Origin: Clostridia bacterium
Lineage (GTDB): Bacteria > Bacillota_A > Clostridia > Oscillospirales > CAG-382
Reading direction: 5' to 3'
NCBI GenBank assembly: GCA_017517985.1
Contig: JAFWWX010000286.1
Location: 1 to 26,043 of the forward strand
DNA: 26,043 bases
The notes under the pieces are model-generated. The model was not told where the DNA came from and ran no database searches. It saw nothing but the letters and a program-made list of their open reading frames with translations. Position numbers and translations under genes: made by a program. Shown in pieces: positions 1-8,690 of this stretch (its first letter is position 1; every line of letters starts with the position of its first letter).

Positions 1-1235
1 ATTAAGACTATTAATTCTTTTTCGGTTAACGAACCATCAAAAGCTGTTAATAGCTTTTTGAAACTTTTACTACCATTCCTTAAAGTTCTAAAAATTTGAT
101 ATACATTCTTATCATTTTTTAAAAGTTCATATAATAAAGTTTTAATGTTTTGCTCTGTTGTTTCAATATACTTTTTTGATATATCTATGATTGTCTGAAC
201 ATTAGAGATAGCATCATTAATTGCTAAATAGTCAGAACCAGCTATGCTATAATTTAAACCATCGCCTCTTAACGGGATTCTTTTAGAAAATATAATATCT
301 TGTTCTTCAAAAGTAGCAGAAGTTAAACTTTTTGCAAAATCAATAATGTTATTTTCTGATTTTCCCTCTTCACCCAATGTTGCACTTGTCAATATAAAAC
401 GAGGCTTTTTATGTGCCAATCCTGTCAATCTACGCATGAGCATAGATAATTCTATCCCAAGCGATCCATAATATGAATGTGCTTCGTCGAGAACAACAAA
501 TTTCCAATGATTAAGTTTATTAGGGTTAAACATCGAGTAATCACTAGGGCGTATCAAAAGATACTCTAACATTGAATAGTTTGTAAAAAGTAAATTGGGT
601 GGATTTTTTCTAATTTCTTCACGAGATACCAATTCGTTAAGAGGAATAGAGACTCCATTTTCTTCTTTATATTTTTCTCTAAAATTTTTAGCTACGGTTT
701 CCTTTGTTTCACCCGTAAAAAAGCCGTAAGTAACTTCGGGACATTCAGACAATATTTTTCGAACTCTATCTATTTGATCATTTACAAGAGCATTCATCGG
801 ATAGAGAAAGATAGCCCGGATTCCGCTATCAAGAGCTCCATCGTCATATTCTTTCATTAATTCGTTCAAAATGGGATATAAAAAACTTTCTGTTTTTCCA
901 GAACCGGTACCAGTAGTGATTATAGCGCTTCTTCCGGAATTTATTCTTCTAATAGATTCCTCCTGATGTGCGTATAACGGTCTTTCAAAATTGATATCAC
1001 CCAATTTTAAAAATGAGTGACTTACTACACCTTCGTCAATTAATTGTTCTATATTTTTTCCTCTTTTAAAAGGCAAACTTAAATCAACATATGGCCCCTT
1101 AAATAAATCCTCAATTTCAAGTTGCTGCTCAAAGAGTTTTTGAAGTTTTCCCGAACCGAATTCAAAAGAAGAACGTAAATATTCCTTATATCTCTCATTA
1201 ATGTATTTTGATTTTTCTATCGAATTTTTCTTCAT
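1..1235 (-). CDS. Large SF2 DEAD/DEAH-box helicase, N-terminal part, DruE-like (partial)
   Basis: Open from an ATG at 1235 to the left edge (about 411 residues) with no stop, so the C-terminal part is outside the window. Helicase motif I is TGTGSGKTE with Lys114, motif II is LDEAH with Asp250-Glu251, followed by SYYG and an acidic/Arg-rich helix, and motif III is TSATLG. This form, in which DEAH is followed by a YxG segment and 'xELxMLxRRL', is typical of large Lhr/MrfA-like helicases with C-terminal DUF1998, a group that includes DruE of Druantia and DrmA-type defence helicases. The start overlaps the stop of the upstream 1069-aa gene as ATGA, so the two are translationally coupled. The family (SF2 helicase) is secure. 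DruE is an inference from the partner gene and coupling; the full length (DruE is very large) cannot be seen here. Confidence 0.88.
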   Translation of the reverse strand, partial: MKKNSIEKSKYINERYKEYLRSSFEFGSGKLQKLFEQQLEIEDLFKGPYVDLSLPFKRGKNIEQLIDEGVVSHSFLKLGDINFERPLYAHQEESIRRINSGRSAIITTGTGSGKTESFLYPILNELMKEYDDGALDSGIRAIFLYPMNALVNDQIDRVRKILSECPEVTYGFFTGETKETVAKNFREKYKEENGVSIPLNELVSREEIRKNPPNLLFTNYSMLEYLLIRPSDYSMFNPNKLNHWKFVVLDEAHSYYGSLGIELSMLMRRLTGLAHKKPRFILTSATLGEEGKSENNIIDFAKSLTSATFEEQDIIFSKRIPLRGDGLNYSIAGSDYLAINDAISNVQTIIDISKKYIETTEQNIKTLLYELLKNDKNVYQIFRTLRNGSKSFKKLLTAFDGSLTEKELIVL

Positions 1236-4200
1236 TCTGTTTCCACCTCATTTAAATCAACAATATAAGAAAAAATGTCAACAGCCGAGTCGTTGTCAAG
1301 ACTGTTCATAACACCATGATGCTCAAAATCCAAAAGCAATCCATCGCCATCCTTTGTTAACGAAAATTCAATTGTATTATCAATAATATCACCACACACT
1401 TCTACTTCTACTGGATTTAAACATGTATGTTTATAAATTCCTTTTAATGTGGTTGCATACAATTCTCCTAAAAATTTATCGTCAGTAATTTGTTCGGTAA
1501 TTTTTAGATATGTATAATTAAAGCGATGGGTTTTTCTGTTGAATTTCCCTCCGTAATATTGATCATAAAAAACTTCTTTTATTTTAAGCTTTTTTCCAAC
1601 GAACTCATTACGTGCATAGAAAATATAGTCATATATTTTTAAGACTTGATCTTTTGCTAAAGACAACCCCTTTGCTTTTTCGAAAAAAGTAATTTTATAC
1701 TTTTTAAAAGAAGAAAGACTCGGGATTATTTGAATAGTGTGATTTTGCAAAATTTCACTTTTGTGAACTATTTGACTATTTTTATCCGACACTTCTAAAT
1801 AAATATTTCCCTTTCCGAAATATCCAGGAATAACCACTAACTCATTTTTGTTTGAATCATAATAGATTTCAGTTGTTTGTTCATCCCAAATACACTTATT
1901 ATAACAGCGAAGTATATTTTTTACTTTACCGTCTTTCATAAGCCAAATATTGACAAAATCGTAACTGAATTTATATGACAACAAAAAGCCAATATGTGTT
2001 TGTTGAAATACGCCGTTCTGCTTCATTTTAATATTTTCTTCAAGGACAGTACCATTATTAGAACTAACAGTTATTTCATCGTAACTATTCCCGTATATTT
2101 CAAAGATGGTTTCATTTGATACATCACCAATCCATATATCACGAGAAAAATGATTCCATTTATCTCTTAATCGGTATATGTCAAATTGAAATGGTATAAT
2201 ATAACGATAATTCTTTTCCTTGTATGCAAAAATAATTAAATCCTCATTAACCTCATCAATAGAAACTTCTTCAATAATAGTTTCTCCTATCAAAGAGGAA
2301 TTAAGCTCATAAATATAATGGCTATCATCCGTTTCACAAGTGTTAAAGAAGAGAGTGCTGTCCACGGCGAAATCAACAGTTAACAAATTTGTTTGAGCCC
2401 CACGTTCTAATGCGTTAACTTTAAGATTATGAATACCATCGCATATATCTTCTACATATATAGAGTATTTGTTAGAGCCTTCCTTTTCGATTACTGTGTA
2501 GTTGAAATCTGTAAGTCTTTTTCTGTTTCCATCAATAAATATTTCAAAATTTAATATACTTTTATTGCATTCAAAGATAAAAAACTTTGTTTTTCGGAAA
2601 ACTTTCATTTCTTTTCTTGTTTCGACCTCGGCTATTATACAGTTATCGATGACATTTCCAAAAACACCCGGCTTTATGAATGAAGCAAAATTAAATAATA
2701 CATCTTCTATAAGCAAAGTTTCACCATGCTTAACAGATTTAGAGGATAGGCAATAGTTGGGAGATTGATAAAAAGTCGTTATTATTTCATTCTTGCTTTT
2801 TGTGCAGAAAATAGCTGTACCGGAAAAATCTATATTATTATCAATTTCGTTGCCATCTTGATCAAATACAAGAATATTACGATGCAGTTTTTCTCTACTA
2901 TCATAAATAATCTCTTTACCTGCCACCAACTGATAGGACAATTTATTTAATGGTTCCGATATTTCGACTCTATCCGGATTAATCTGATATCCTCCGATAA
3001 TTTCCTTAATATATGGTTCGTTATTGACGTAAATTTCTTCATTGCCATTTTTTATAACAATTTTAATATCCCTATAGTCATATTGTGATTTAATACGATG
3101 AATTGGGGGAACAATATAAATTTTATTATGAGATAACACAAATTTGGGTTCCCAACGCGACCTGATCTCTGACACATTTCTTTCCCCAGTAACTTTTCTT
3201 TCTTCGCGAGAAAGTGTCTTTTCCCAGTTTTCATATCCACTTTTCAAATATGGATTTAGGATACGAATATCTTTATTCCATATTCTTTTATCAATAAGAT
3301 TTGCGATAATAATACTTAATTTAATTACTGCATCAATGTTTGACGAATCTACAATCAGTTCCTTGGTTGTTTTTATTAGTTTATATGTTTTTTTAGTTAC
3401 ATTAATTTCAAGGTCGTCATTCTCGGATAACATACTGCTTTTTAAACCATCGTAAACAAACTGAAAATCATCGTATAAATCTCCTGCCAAATTATATTCG
3501 AAATTCAATTTGTAGATATCAAAAATAAACTCAAAAAACGAGCTCAAATAATGTGTTGGAACAATAGCATTTTCTAATGCAATATTAATAATACGAGACC
3601 TTTTTGAGGTTCGTTCCTTGTCCAAACGATACTTGCTTAATATCGTCCTGATTTCCCCTTCAATTTTTTGCTCTGAAAAACGTGAGTATAAGCCTGAATA
3701 GATATCTCTTACATTTTCATAGTAATTGCCATCGTAGTGTATCATAGCAATAAGAACCAACGAAATAAATACAATTTCTCTGTCAAAATTCGCACAACTA
3801 GTATAAGATAAAAGGGTTTTCTTTAATTCCGCCTCTGCCTTTTGATGTATCATTCCCAACACTTCTTCATTATCAAGAAGATCTATTAAATCTATTCCAA
3901 TATTTTTTCTGGCCACAACTTTCTTTTTCAGATATGCCAACTTGGTTTCGACTTGTGCAAATTCTATACGATTTGAAAGCAAATTCAAGAGCAGTTCTTT
4001 TTCGTCAGGAGTTATTATATTATCCGAAAGAACATCATCAATTATTTTGCATATTTTTTCTGATGGTTCATGCTCTCGAACATAATGACCATAATTGTCC
4101 ATCCATTCTTTCAAACGATAAATTTCTGCATCATTAATTACCTCGTCACATATTATGCCTTCGATGATGCCATTAAGCTCATATATTTTTGTGATTTCAT

Positions 4201-4441
4201 TAGAAGATTCGCTTGTAACTTTATTGCAAAACTCAATGACGCTATTTCTCTCTTCTGAGGTTATAATTTTATCTGCAAGAATTGAATCAACTAATTGTAT
4301 CAGTTTTATTTGATTACTTTCATAAGCTAAATTTCTATTTTTGTTTACCCAAATTTGAAGGCGAGAAATTTCTTTGTCGTTTATAACTCCATCAAAGTTA
4401 ACCCCTTTGATAATACCTATTAGTTCATTAATATTCTTCAT
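1232..4441 (-). CDS. 1069-aa protein with two N-terminal TerB-like repeats; candidate DruH-like partner of the helicase
   Basis: The N-terminus holds two related ~70-residue helical repeats (about 3-72 and 82-152). Each has an acidic 'DGVINDKEI' or 'DEVINDAEI' turn and a later 'D(K/N)IIT(S/P)(E/D)E' turn, the pattern of TerB-like domains found next to DNA-processing domains. Residues ~150-400 look alpha-helical. Residues ~430-1060 look beta-rich, with many alternating hydrophobic segments and no recognised catalytic motif. The start has an AGAGGG-type ribosome-binding site. The stop overlaps the helicase start by 4 nt, so the two products probably act together. A ~1000-aa protein followed by a very large helicase matches the gene content of type III Druantia (DruH, DruE), but I cannot confirm homology from sequence alone. 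No signal peptide is visible; probably cytoplasmic. Confidence 0.7.
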   Translation of the reverse strand: MKNINELIGIIKGVNFDGVINDKEISRLQIWVNKNRNLAYESNQIKLIQLVDSILADKIITSEERNSVIEFCNKVTSESSNEITKIYELNGIIEGIICDEVINDAEIYRLKEWMDNYGHYVREHEPSEKICKIIDDVLSDNIITPDEKELLLNLLSNRIEFAQVETKLAYLKKKVVARKNIGIDLIDLLDNEEVLGMIHQKAEAELKKTLLSYTSCANFDREIVFISLVLIAMIHYDGNYYENVRDIYSGLYSRFSEQKIEGEIRTILSKYRLDKERTSKRSRIINIALENAIVPTHYLSSFFEFIFDIYKLNFEYNLAGDLYDDFQFVYDGLKSSMLSENDDLEINVTKKTYKLIKTTKELIVDSSNIDAVIKLSIIIANLIDKRIWNKDIRILNPYLKSGYENWEKTLSREERKVTGERNVSEIRSRWEPKFVLSHNKIYIVPPIHRIKSQYDYRDIKIVIKNGNEEIYVNNEPYIKEIIGGYQINPDRVEISEPLNKLSYQLVAGKEIIYDSREKLHRNILVFDQDGNEIDNNIDFSGTAIFCTKSKNEIITTFYQSPNYCLSSKSVKHGETLLIEDVLFNFASFIKPGVFGNVIDNCIIAEVETRKEMKVFRKTKFFIFECNKSILNFEIFIDGNRKRLTDFNYTVIEKEGSNKYSIYVEDICDGIHNLKVNALERGAQTNLLTVDFAVDSTLFFNTCETDDSHYIYELNSSLIGETIIEEVSIDEVNEDLIIFAYKEKNYRYIIPFQFDIYRLRDKWNHFSRDIWIGDVSNETIFEIYGNSYDEITVSSNNGTVLEENIKMKQNGVFQQTHIGFLLSYKFSYDFVNIWLMKDGKVKNILRCYNKCIWDEQTTEIYYDSNKNELVVIPGYFGKGNIYLEVSDKNSQIVHKSEILQNHTIQIIPSLSSFKKYKITFFEKAKGLSLAKDQVLKIYDYIFYARNEFVGKKLKIKEVFYDQYYGGKFNRKTHRFNYTYLKITEQITDDKFLGELYATTLKGIYKHTCLNPVEVEVCGDIIDNTIEFSLTKDGDGLLLDFEHHGVMNSLDNDSAVDIFSYIVDLNEVETE

Positions 4442-4481
4442 AAAGTAAACCCTCTTTCCTTCGCAATAGAAATATCAGCCT

Positions 4482-4510
4482 AAAATACAACATAATAAAT
4501 CAATTTACAA
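4482..4510 (-). promoter_or_regulatory. Candidate promoter of the 1069-aa protein/helicase operon
   Basis: Read on the minus strand: -35 TTGTAA (4505-4510), 17-nt spacer, -10 TATTTT (4482-4487), about 40 nt ahead of the ATG. The -10 is only a moderate match. A short inverted repeat, GCAAC-AA-GTTGC (4519-4530), sits just upstream and might be an operator. Confidence 0.4.
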
Positions 4511-4535
4511 CAATTTTCGCAACAAGTTGCTAAAA

Positions 4536-4571
4536 CAAAGACGCATCCTATTTCATTTGGCCCCGTCTTTG
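4536..4571 (-). terminator. Probable terminator after abiE
   Basis: CAAAGACG (4536-4543) pairs with CGTCTTTG (4564-4571). On the minus strand the hairpin is followed by TTTTAG. It lies just past the stop of the nucleotidyltransferase gene and before the promoter of the next operon. The 20-nt loop is long, so the call is moderate. Confidence 0.45.
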
Positions 4572-4583
4572 ATAAAAATATTT

Positions 4584-5486
4584 CTATTTACTTTTCCATT
4601 TGTTTTTAAGTGATAACCACCGATTATTAAACTTTTTATTTTCTACCGCAGCATTAAAAGGCTCTGATAGGAATACTTTTATCATTTTTAATACAGTTTC
4701 AAAATCATCCGTCTTGGTGTTAATCTTTTTGATAAAAGCCTTCCATTTTTTCTGCATGGCATCATCAGAATCAAATTCGAGCATTTGTTCAAATTGTTCT
4801 ATGGTGAAATTGTGGTGTCTGTTTTCAAAAGTCTTTTTAAGAGCCTCAGTCAATGTCGTACCATCAAAATCGAATTTATTTGCAAGGTAATAAATATCAT
4901 AATAGTCTTTCATTCTGCTCGAAAATTCCATCAAACTAAGAATTGCATCTATTTTTTCTGCAATGGTTGTTTCAATAGAGTATGTATTTACCATAGGTGC
5001 ATCAAAATCGGAAAGTTGAGTTGGTATCTTTCGTTTTTCCTGCTTCGGTACGATTATATCTCCAACACCGAAATCAATACTAAACGGTGTTTTTGTGTTC
5101 TTAATGCGAGCAATTATTGATGCACCGATACCTGCATATTTCTTTGCAACAGCAATAGGAGAAATATCTTTAATTTCAAAAGTTACGAAGTCATTACCGG
5201 TATCTACTGCTATAATTTTTTCAAGAATCACTCTTAATTGTTCAGGCGTATTTGGAATTTTACGAAGCAAAAAGTCAACATCGACAGTTACTCTGCTATC
5301 AAAATCAGTAAGGGAATAAATAAACAATCCGCCTTTCAGGACAAGATTTTCGGCATACTCAGATTTTTCCAAGCGGCGCAAAAATTCTTCCTGACAAAAG
5401 AGTTGCATACACAACTGATAGCTTCTGCCGGATTCTTTTGCTTTGTTTTTAAGTCGTGCAAGCACGGATGCAGCCATATCAGCCAT
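4584..5486 (-). CDS. abiEii: AbiEii-family nucleotidyltransferase toxin (type IV toxin-antitoxin)
   Basis: This 300-aa protein belongs to the AbiEii/DUF1814 nucleotidyltransferase-fold family. Visible motifs are K51-G52-G53 with Tyr57 (the GSxxxY-like start of the fold), Arg65-x-Thr67-x-Asp69-x-Asp71-Phe (the TxDxDF metal-binding pair) and TIAEKIDAIL near residue 175, the conserved third motif with its Lys. Later 'KDYYDIYYL' is also typical. Known AbiEii proteins act in abortive infection and growth arrest and are neutralised by AbiEi. The ATG overlaps the end of the antitoxin gene by 8 nt and is preceded by GGAGGTG, so the toxin is coupled behind its antitoxin. Length is normal and the motifs are intact, so it is expected to be functional. 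Confidence 0.92.
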   Translation of the reverse strand: MADMAASVLARLKNKAKESGRSYQLCMQLFCQEEFLRRLEKSEYAENLVLKGGLFIYSLTDFDSRVTVDVDFLLRKIPNTPEQLRVILEKIIAVDTGNDFVTFEIKDISPIAVAKKYAGIGASIIARIKNTKTPFSIDFGVGDIIVPKQEKRKIPTQLSDFDAPMVNTYSIETTIAEKIDAILSLMEFSSRMKDYYDIYYLANKFDFDGTTLTEALKKTFENRHHNFTIEQFEQMLEFDSDDAMQKKWKAFIKKINTKTDDFETVLKMIKVFLSEPFNAAVENKKFNNRWLSLKNKWKSK

Positions 5487-6084
5487 TGAGTAGCACCTCC
5501 ATCAAGTCCATAACCTTTTTATATACTTTCATTTCTTTTGCATATTTAGAAAGGTTTGAAAGATTTTTGTTATCATCGGCAACATAAGCATTTACCGCTT
5601 TGTTGAAAATTTCATTATCAAGTTTTGTTCTATACTTAAAACAATCACATATTGTCCGTTCTCTGTCGTAAACAGGAAGAGTTACACCATCAAAATCTGC
5701 AAAAGTTTTTCCAAGCTCGTGCAATTTGTTCTGAATATAATATGGTTTATAAGTAATTACATCCATATTAATCTTTGTCTTTGTCATAGTGCGGGGAACT
5801 GCAAGCGTCCACACACGAGGGGCAAAGTCACTATATCCGTAATGGAACAGTGCTGATTCAACACATACAATAGCTTCAGGGAGCAAGGTTTGTATCAGCT
5901 GTTCTTCTCCTGCATCATTAGCTTCAGCGAGAGAATAATATCCGTGTCTTACACGCTCAATATAACCATTATTACACAGATTGCTTATATCGGATTTACT
6001 TAGTCCGGCAGCGATAAGTTCAGCCGTCTTTGCAATGCCTTTAGAATTTTCTATTGTAGTTTTAGCAATTATTTTTTTATTCAC
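5479..6084 (-). CDS. abiEi: AbiEi-family antitoxin/transcriptional regulator
   Basis: A 201-aa protein with an N-terminal winged-helix segment (IENSKGIAKTAELIAAGLSK, then IERVRHGYYSL) that is characteristic of AbiEi antitoxins, followed by the AbiEi C-terminal domain. Known AbiEi proteins neutralise AbiEii without forming a stable complex and repress their own operon by binding inverted repeats in the promoter. I place the start at the GTG at 6084, where the protein begins with the usual 'NKKIIAK'. A longer reading from a TTG at 6129 is unlikely because that codon falls at the predicted transcription start, leaving no ribosome-binding site. The operator is described separately. Confidence 0.9.
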   Translation of the reverse strand: MNKKIIAKTTIENSKGIAKTAELIAAGLSKSDISNLCNNGYIERVRHGYYSLAEANDAGEEQLIQTLLPEAIVCVESALFHYGYSDFAPRVWTLAVPRTMTKTKINMDVITYKPYYIQNKLHELGKTFADFDGVTLPVYDRERTICDCFKYRTKLDNEIFNKAVNAYVADDNKNLSNLSKYAKEMKVYKKVMDLMEVLLNG

Positions 6085-6115
6085 GGGGTCACCGACTTTC
6101 CAAACCAAAATAAAA

Positions 6116-6184
6116 TAATTAGTGTTCAAAAAGTATTATAACACATATTACAGGAAATATCAAGAACTTTTTGAACACTAATTA
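6116..6184 (-). promoter_or_regulatory. abiE promoter enclosed by two perfect 19-nt inverted repeats (AbiEi operator)
   Basis: The arm TAATTAGTGTTCAAAAAGT (6116-6134) is repeated exactly in inverted orientation at 6166-6184. Between them on the minus strand lie -35 TTGATA (6158-6163), a 17-nt spacer and -10 TATAAT (6135-6140). AbiEi proteins are known to autorepress through ~23-bp inverted repeats, so these arms are the likely binding sites, one upstream of the -35 and one over the start site. Confidence 0.88.
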
Positions 6185-6245
6185 AAAAAGTTGTATGCAA
6201 TCTGCATCATAAACCGATTTTAGAAATCAAATAATATTAAACGAA

Positions 6246-6275
6246 AAAGGTGTAGCCGTTGATAGCTACACCTTT
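6246..6275 (-). terminator. Intrinsic terminator closing the Hsp70-like/HerA cluster
   Basis: AAAGGTGTAGC (6246-6256) pairs perfectly over 11 bp with GCTACACCTTT (6265-6275) across an 8-nt loop. On the minus strand it is followed by a T5 run (CCTTTTTCG). It lies about 50 nt after the last gene of the cluster and before the abiE promoter. Confidence 0.85.
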
Positions 6276-6323
6276 CTATTTTCGAACAGAACAAAATTAA
6301 TAGTTATATCTTGTTGCCCAATA

Positions 6324-7415
6324 TTATAATATAGACAAAGTCTTTTTGCTGGACACACCTACAAATTCTTTGTTTTTGTCAATTCCATCATTTGTCCCTT
6401 TTTCATCTTTCGATAAAAGAAGCCCTACCAATGCAAAAATTGCTATATATCCGCAAATTCCATCTGAAAGAATGGGAATAGGTGCAAATAAACCATCAAG
6501 TACAATCCCGAAATTAGTCAGCACAGAAACAACAAATCTTACAAGCAGGATTGATGCAGTTGCGTAAGCTATTGGGGCTGTGTCTGTCAAAACATTTTTA
6601 AAGCATTTCTTGCACACAAAGAATGTAAAAGCAGTAAGGGCGACAAAAACCATTACTCCTGCTGCAATACCAAACAAGCCGAATACCCAAAGAAGCTTAT
6701 AGTATGCAACATCTCCGCCAATTAACCACGGCTCTACTGCTGCTCCAAACCATTTGGCTTTCATAAAAGTAACACGAGAAATAAATGACATATAACTGCT
6801 ATCGTAAAATAAGTTGCTCAGTTCTGTTATTCCAATCAAAGTAATATTCAGGGTTCTTAAAAACAGAATGACATAAAAAACAATGTTTAATATCCAAATT
6901 ATCTTTTTTCTAATAAGCTTGTTTTTTCGTGCTGAAATCAGCATCATACCAATCATAGCAAACAATATCAATGTCAGATAATTTTGCTCAAGAGCAATCA
7001 AGAACACAAAGTTTGATATCCAAAATATGATTGTATGTATGATTGACTTAGTACAATACTTATAAAAATATGTTGCAAATCCAACGATTGCAAGCGTATT
7101 GGTTAATGATGCAAGTTCTATACTGTAATTAAAAACATCTATATATCCGCCACCTTCATAAAATGCCGAAAATATAATTCCAACAGGGATAAAAATCCAG
7201 CCGTATTTCAGCACAAATCCTCTGCCGTATTTATATGCAAGAGCAAATATGCCTATACTTATACCAAGACGAGCTATTGTCCTGATAAAATATCCCGTTA
7301 TTTCACTCATATTGCCATCATAAAAATGGGTGAAATTTATTATAGCGGTAAAGCCAATCGAAAGCAATATTAGCAATATACCGCTTATTACGATTCCGTT
7401 GTTTTTTTTTAACAT
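6324..7415 (-). CDS. SEDS-like (RodA/FtsW-type) polytopic membrane protein
   Basis: This 363-aa protein has about ten hydrophobic membrane segments. The second half follows the SEDS pattern. 'KAKWFGAA' and 'GGDVAYYKLLWVFGLFG' (Asp235) correspond to the large extracellular loop of RodA/FtsW, with its catalytic Asp in 'xTDFIFAxIGEExG'. 'FAPIPILSDGICGYIAIFALVGLLLS' corresponds to the terminal 'LPFxSYGGSSLxxxxxxxGLLLS' helix. SEDS proteins polymerise peptidoglycan glycan strands. The first half is divergent and no penicillin-binding partner is nearby, so a specialised role is likely. The ATG at 7415 is chosen over an upstream one at 7436 because AGAGGA sits 9 nt before it. It is last in the cluster and is followed by a terminator. 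Confidence 0.65.
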   Translation of the reverse strand: MLKKNNGIVISGILLILLSIGFTAIINFTHFYDGNMSEITGYFIRTIARLGISIGIFALAYKYGRGFVLKYGWIFIPVGIIFSAFYEGGGYIDVFNYSIELASLTNTLAIVGFATYFYKYCTKSIIHTIIFWISNFVFLIALEQNYLTLILFAMIGMMLISARKNKLIRKKIIWILNIVFYVILFLRTLNITLIGITELSNLFYDSSYMSFISRVTFMKAKWFGAAVEPWLIGGDVAYYKLLWVFGLFGIAAGVMVFVALTAFTFFVCKKCFKNVLTDTAPIAYATASILLVRFVVSVLTNFGIVLDGLFAPIPILSDGICGYIAIFALVGLLLSKDEKGTNDGIDKNKEFVGVSSKKTLSIL

Positions 7416-7499
7416 TTTTTCACGTCCTCTTATCATTACAACAATTGAATTTTGTTATCAGTAATTGTCACAAACGAAATTTCATATAACCTTTTAACT

Positions 7500-8294
7500 T
7501 TATATTGCATTAAGCTTGTTCAGCAAATATCTTTTATGATATTTGAGTCTTACGTAATTCATAATTTTATTATAATAAACCGGATTAAAAACACCGCCAA
7601 CCACTCCGACAATAGGGAGTCCTTGTATGAATTTTAATACAAGCATATCGGTAGCAAAAACCTTAGATGTATCTTCAATTTCACTTTTTAAAACATCATC
7701 ACTAACAGCATAGGAAGAAGAAAGCATACCATCAACTTCTTCATTAAAAGCATTCCAATCCTTGCCTTTTGAAAGTGCTGTTTTCATCATTGTAAGTATA
7801 AAATATTTTTCCTGCGTGGAATCGTAGTCATATCCGTACCTGAGTGACACCTCATATATTCCTTTAAGTATCATTCCAATAAATATAACTATATCAGGCA
7901 ACCCGATACCCAAAGCTCCGAGACCGACACCTTCCACAGTTGTTATAGACATATTCAGTAAATCCGATTTCTGTGCAGACCATTTTAGCTTTTTAAGTTC
8001 CCGACGGCTGCCTTTTTTATCAATAGCATAGTTCTGAATATCGAAATCTGCTGCTATGTTATTTTTATCGTAGCCTTTTTCTATAATGCTGATCCCATGT
8101 TTAAAAATAATACCAAAGGCTTTTGAAAACGAACTCTGAAGTGTCGAATTGATTCCCTTTGGTATTTTTGCTTCTATTTTCTCTTTGTATGAAAGCGTAG
8201 GCATTTTTGCCTTCTTTCTCAATTTTATTTCCGCTTTTTCTATGGAATCAAGCTCTTTTTGTATTGCTTTTTTTAATTTTTCTGTTGAATTCAT
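7500..8294 (-). CDS. EcsC-family protein
   Basis: A 264-aa protein that matches the EcsC family in its central part. A glycine-rich hydrophobic segment, TTVEGVGLGALGIGLPD and the following helix (about 118-145), is followed by 'EVSLRYGYDY' and a 'YFILTMMKTAL' helix. The N-terminus is a charged helix, and the C-terminus has 'LPIVGVVGGVFNPVYYNKI', typical of the family end. EcsC proteins are peripheral or integral membrane-associated proteins of poorly known function; the founding member is encoded with an ABC exporter, but no exporter is present here. The ribosome-binding site is weak (GAGAG). It lies between a ~100-aa gene and the SEDS-like gene in the same direction, so it is probably co-transcribed with them. 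Confidence 0.75.
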   Translation of the reverse strand: MNSTEKLKKAIQKELDSIEKAEIKLRKKAKMPTLSYKEKIEAKIPKGINSTLQSSFSKAFGIIFKHGISIIEKGYDKNNIAADFDIQNYAIDKKGSRRELKKLKWSAQKSDLLNMSITTVEGVGLGALGIGLPDIVIFIGMILKGIYEVSLRYGYDYDSTQEKYFILTMMKTALSKGKDWNAFNEEVDGMLSSSYAVSDDVLKSEIEDTSKVFATDMLVLKFIQGLPIVGVVGGVFNPVYYNKIMNYVRLKYHKRYLLNKLNAI

Positions 8295-8359
8295 TTATAT
8301 TCTCTCTCTTTTCGCAAGCTTGCAATCGGTCTTACACTGTAAGCTTGTTATGTGATATA

Positions 8360-8662
8360 TCATTTTTTAATTTCAATATCGTCTATTCGCAATTCAATAC
8401 CTTTGTTTGCTAAAGTGTTTTGCAATAATTCGGCTATTTTGTCTTTATTGCTGTTGATTAAATATACAACCAATTCATCTTTGGTTTCTTGCGGCAGGGC
8501 ATTTAACATTTTCTTCGGAATATCACCGGGCATAGAAAGTATGCCTGATATTGTTTTCAGTAAAATATTATTGTCTGCCGGTGCCTTTTCTTTTAATAAC
8601 GGAATTGACTGGTCAATGATAGATTCATAATCTATGTTATTGATATTTAATGTTATTTTCAA
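8360..8662 (-). CDS. Small unknown protein, 100 aa
   Basis: I do not recognise this protein. It is predicted soluble and mostly helical, with a first strand (KITLNINNIDY), a helix with 'LLKEKAPADNN', a middle 'GILSMPGDIPKKMLNALPQETKDELVVYLINSNKDKI' and a final beta stretch. The start is a TTG at 8662, supported by AAGGAG seven nt upstream. Its size and its position next to another ~100-aa protein with a similar 'LP(Q/E)E(T/I)K(D/E)' helix suggest the two may be distant relatives. A perfect 11-bp hairpin lies just upstream. Confidence 0.7.
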   Translation of the reverse strand: MKITLNINNIDYESIIDQSIPLLKEKAPADNNILLKTISGILSMPGDIPKKMLNALPQETKDELVVYLINSNKDKIAELLQNTLANKGIELRIDDIEIKK

Positions 8663-8690
8663 GTTTTTACTCCTTGCCCTAGTAGCGTTC

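Noticed and set aside
6084..6129. TTG start of AbiEi at 6129
   Set aside because: It falls at the predicted transcription start in the operator arm, leaving no leader for a ribosome-binding site.
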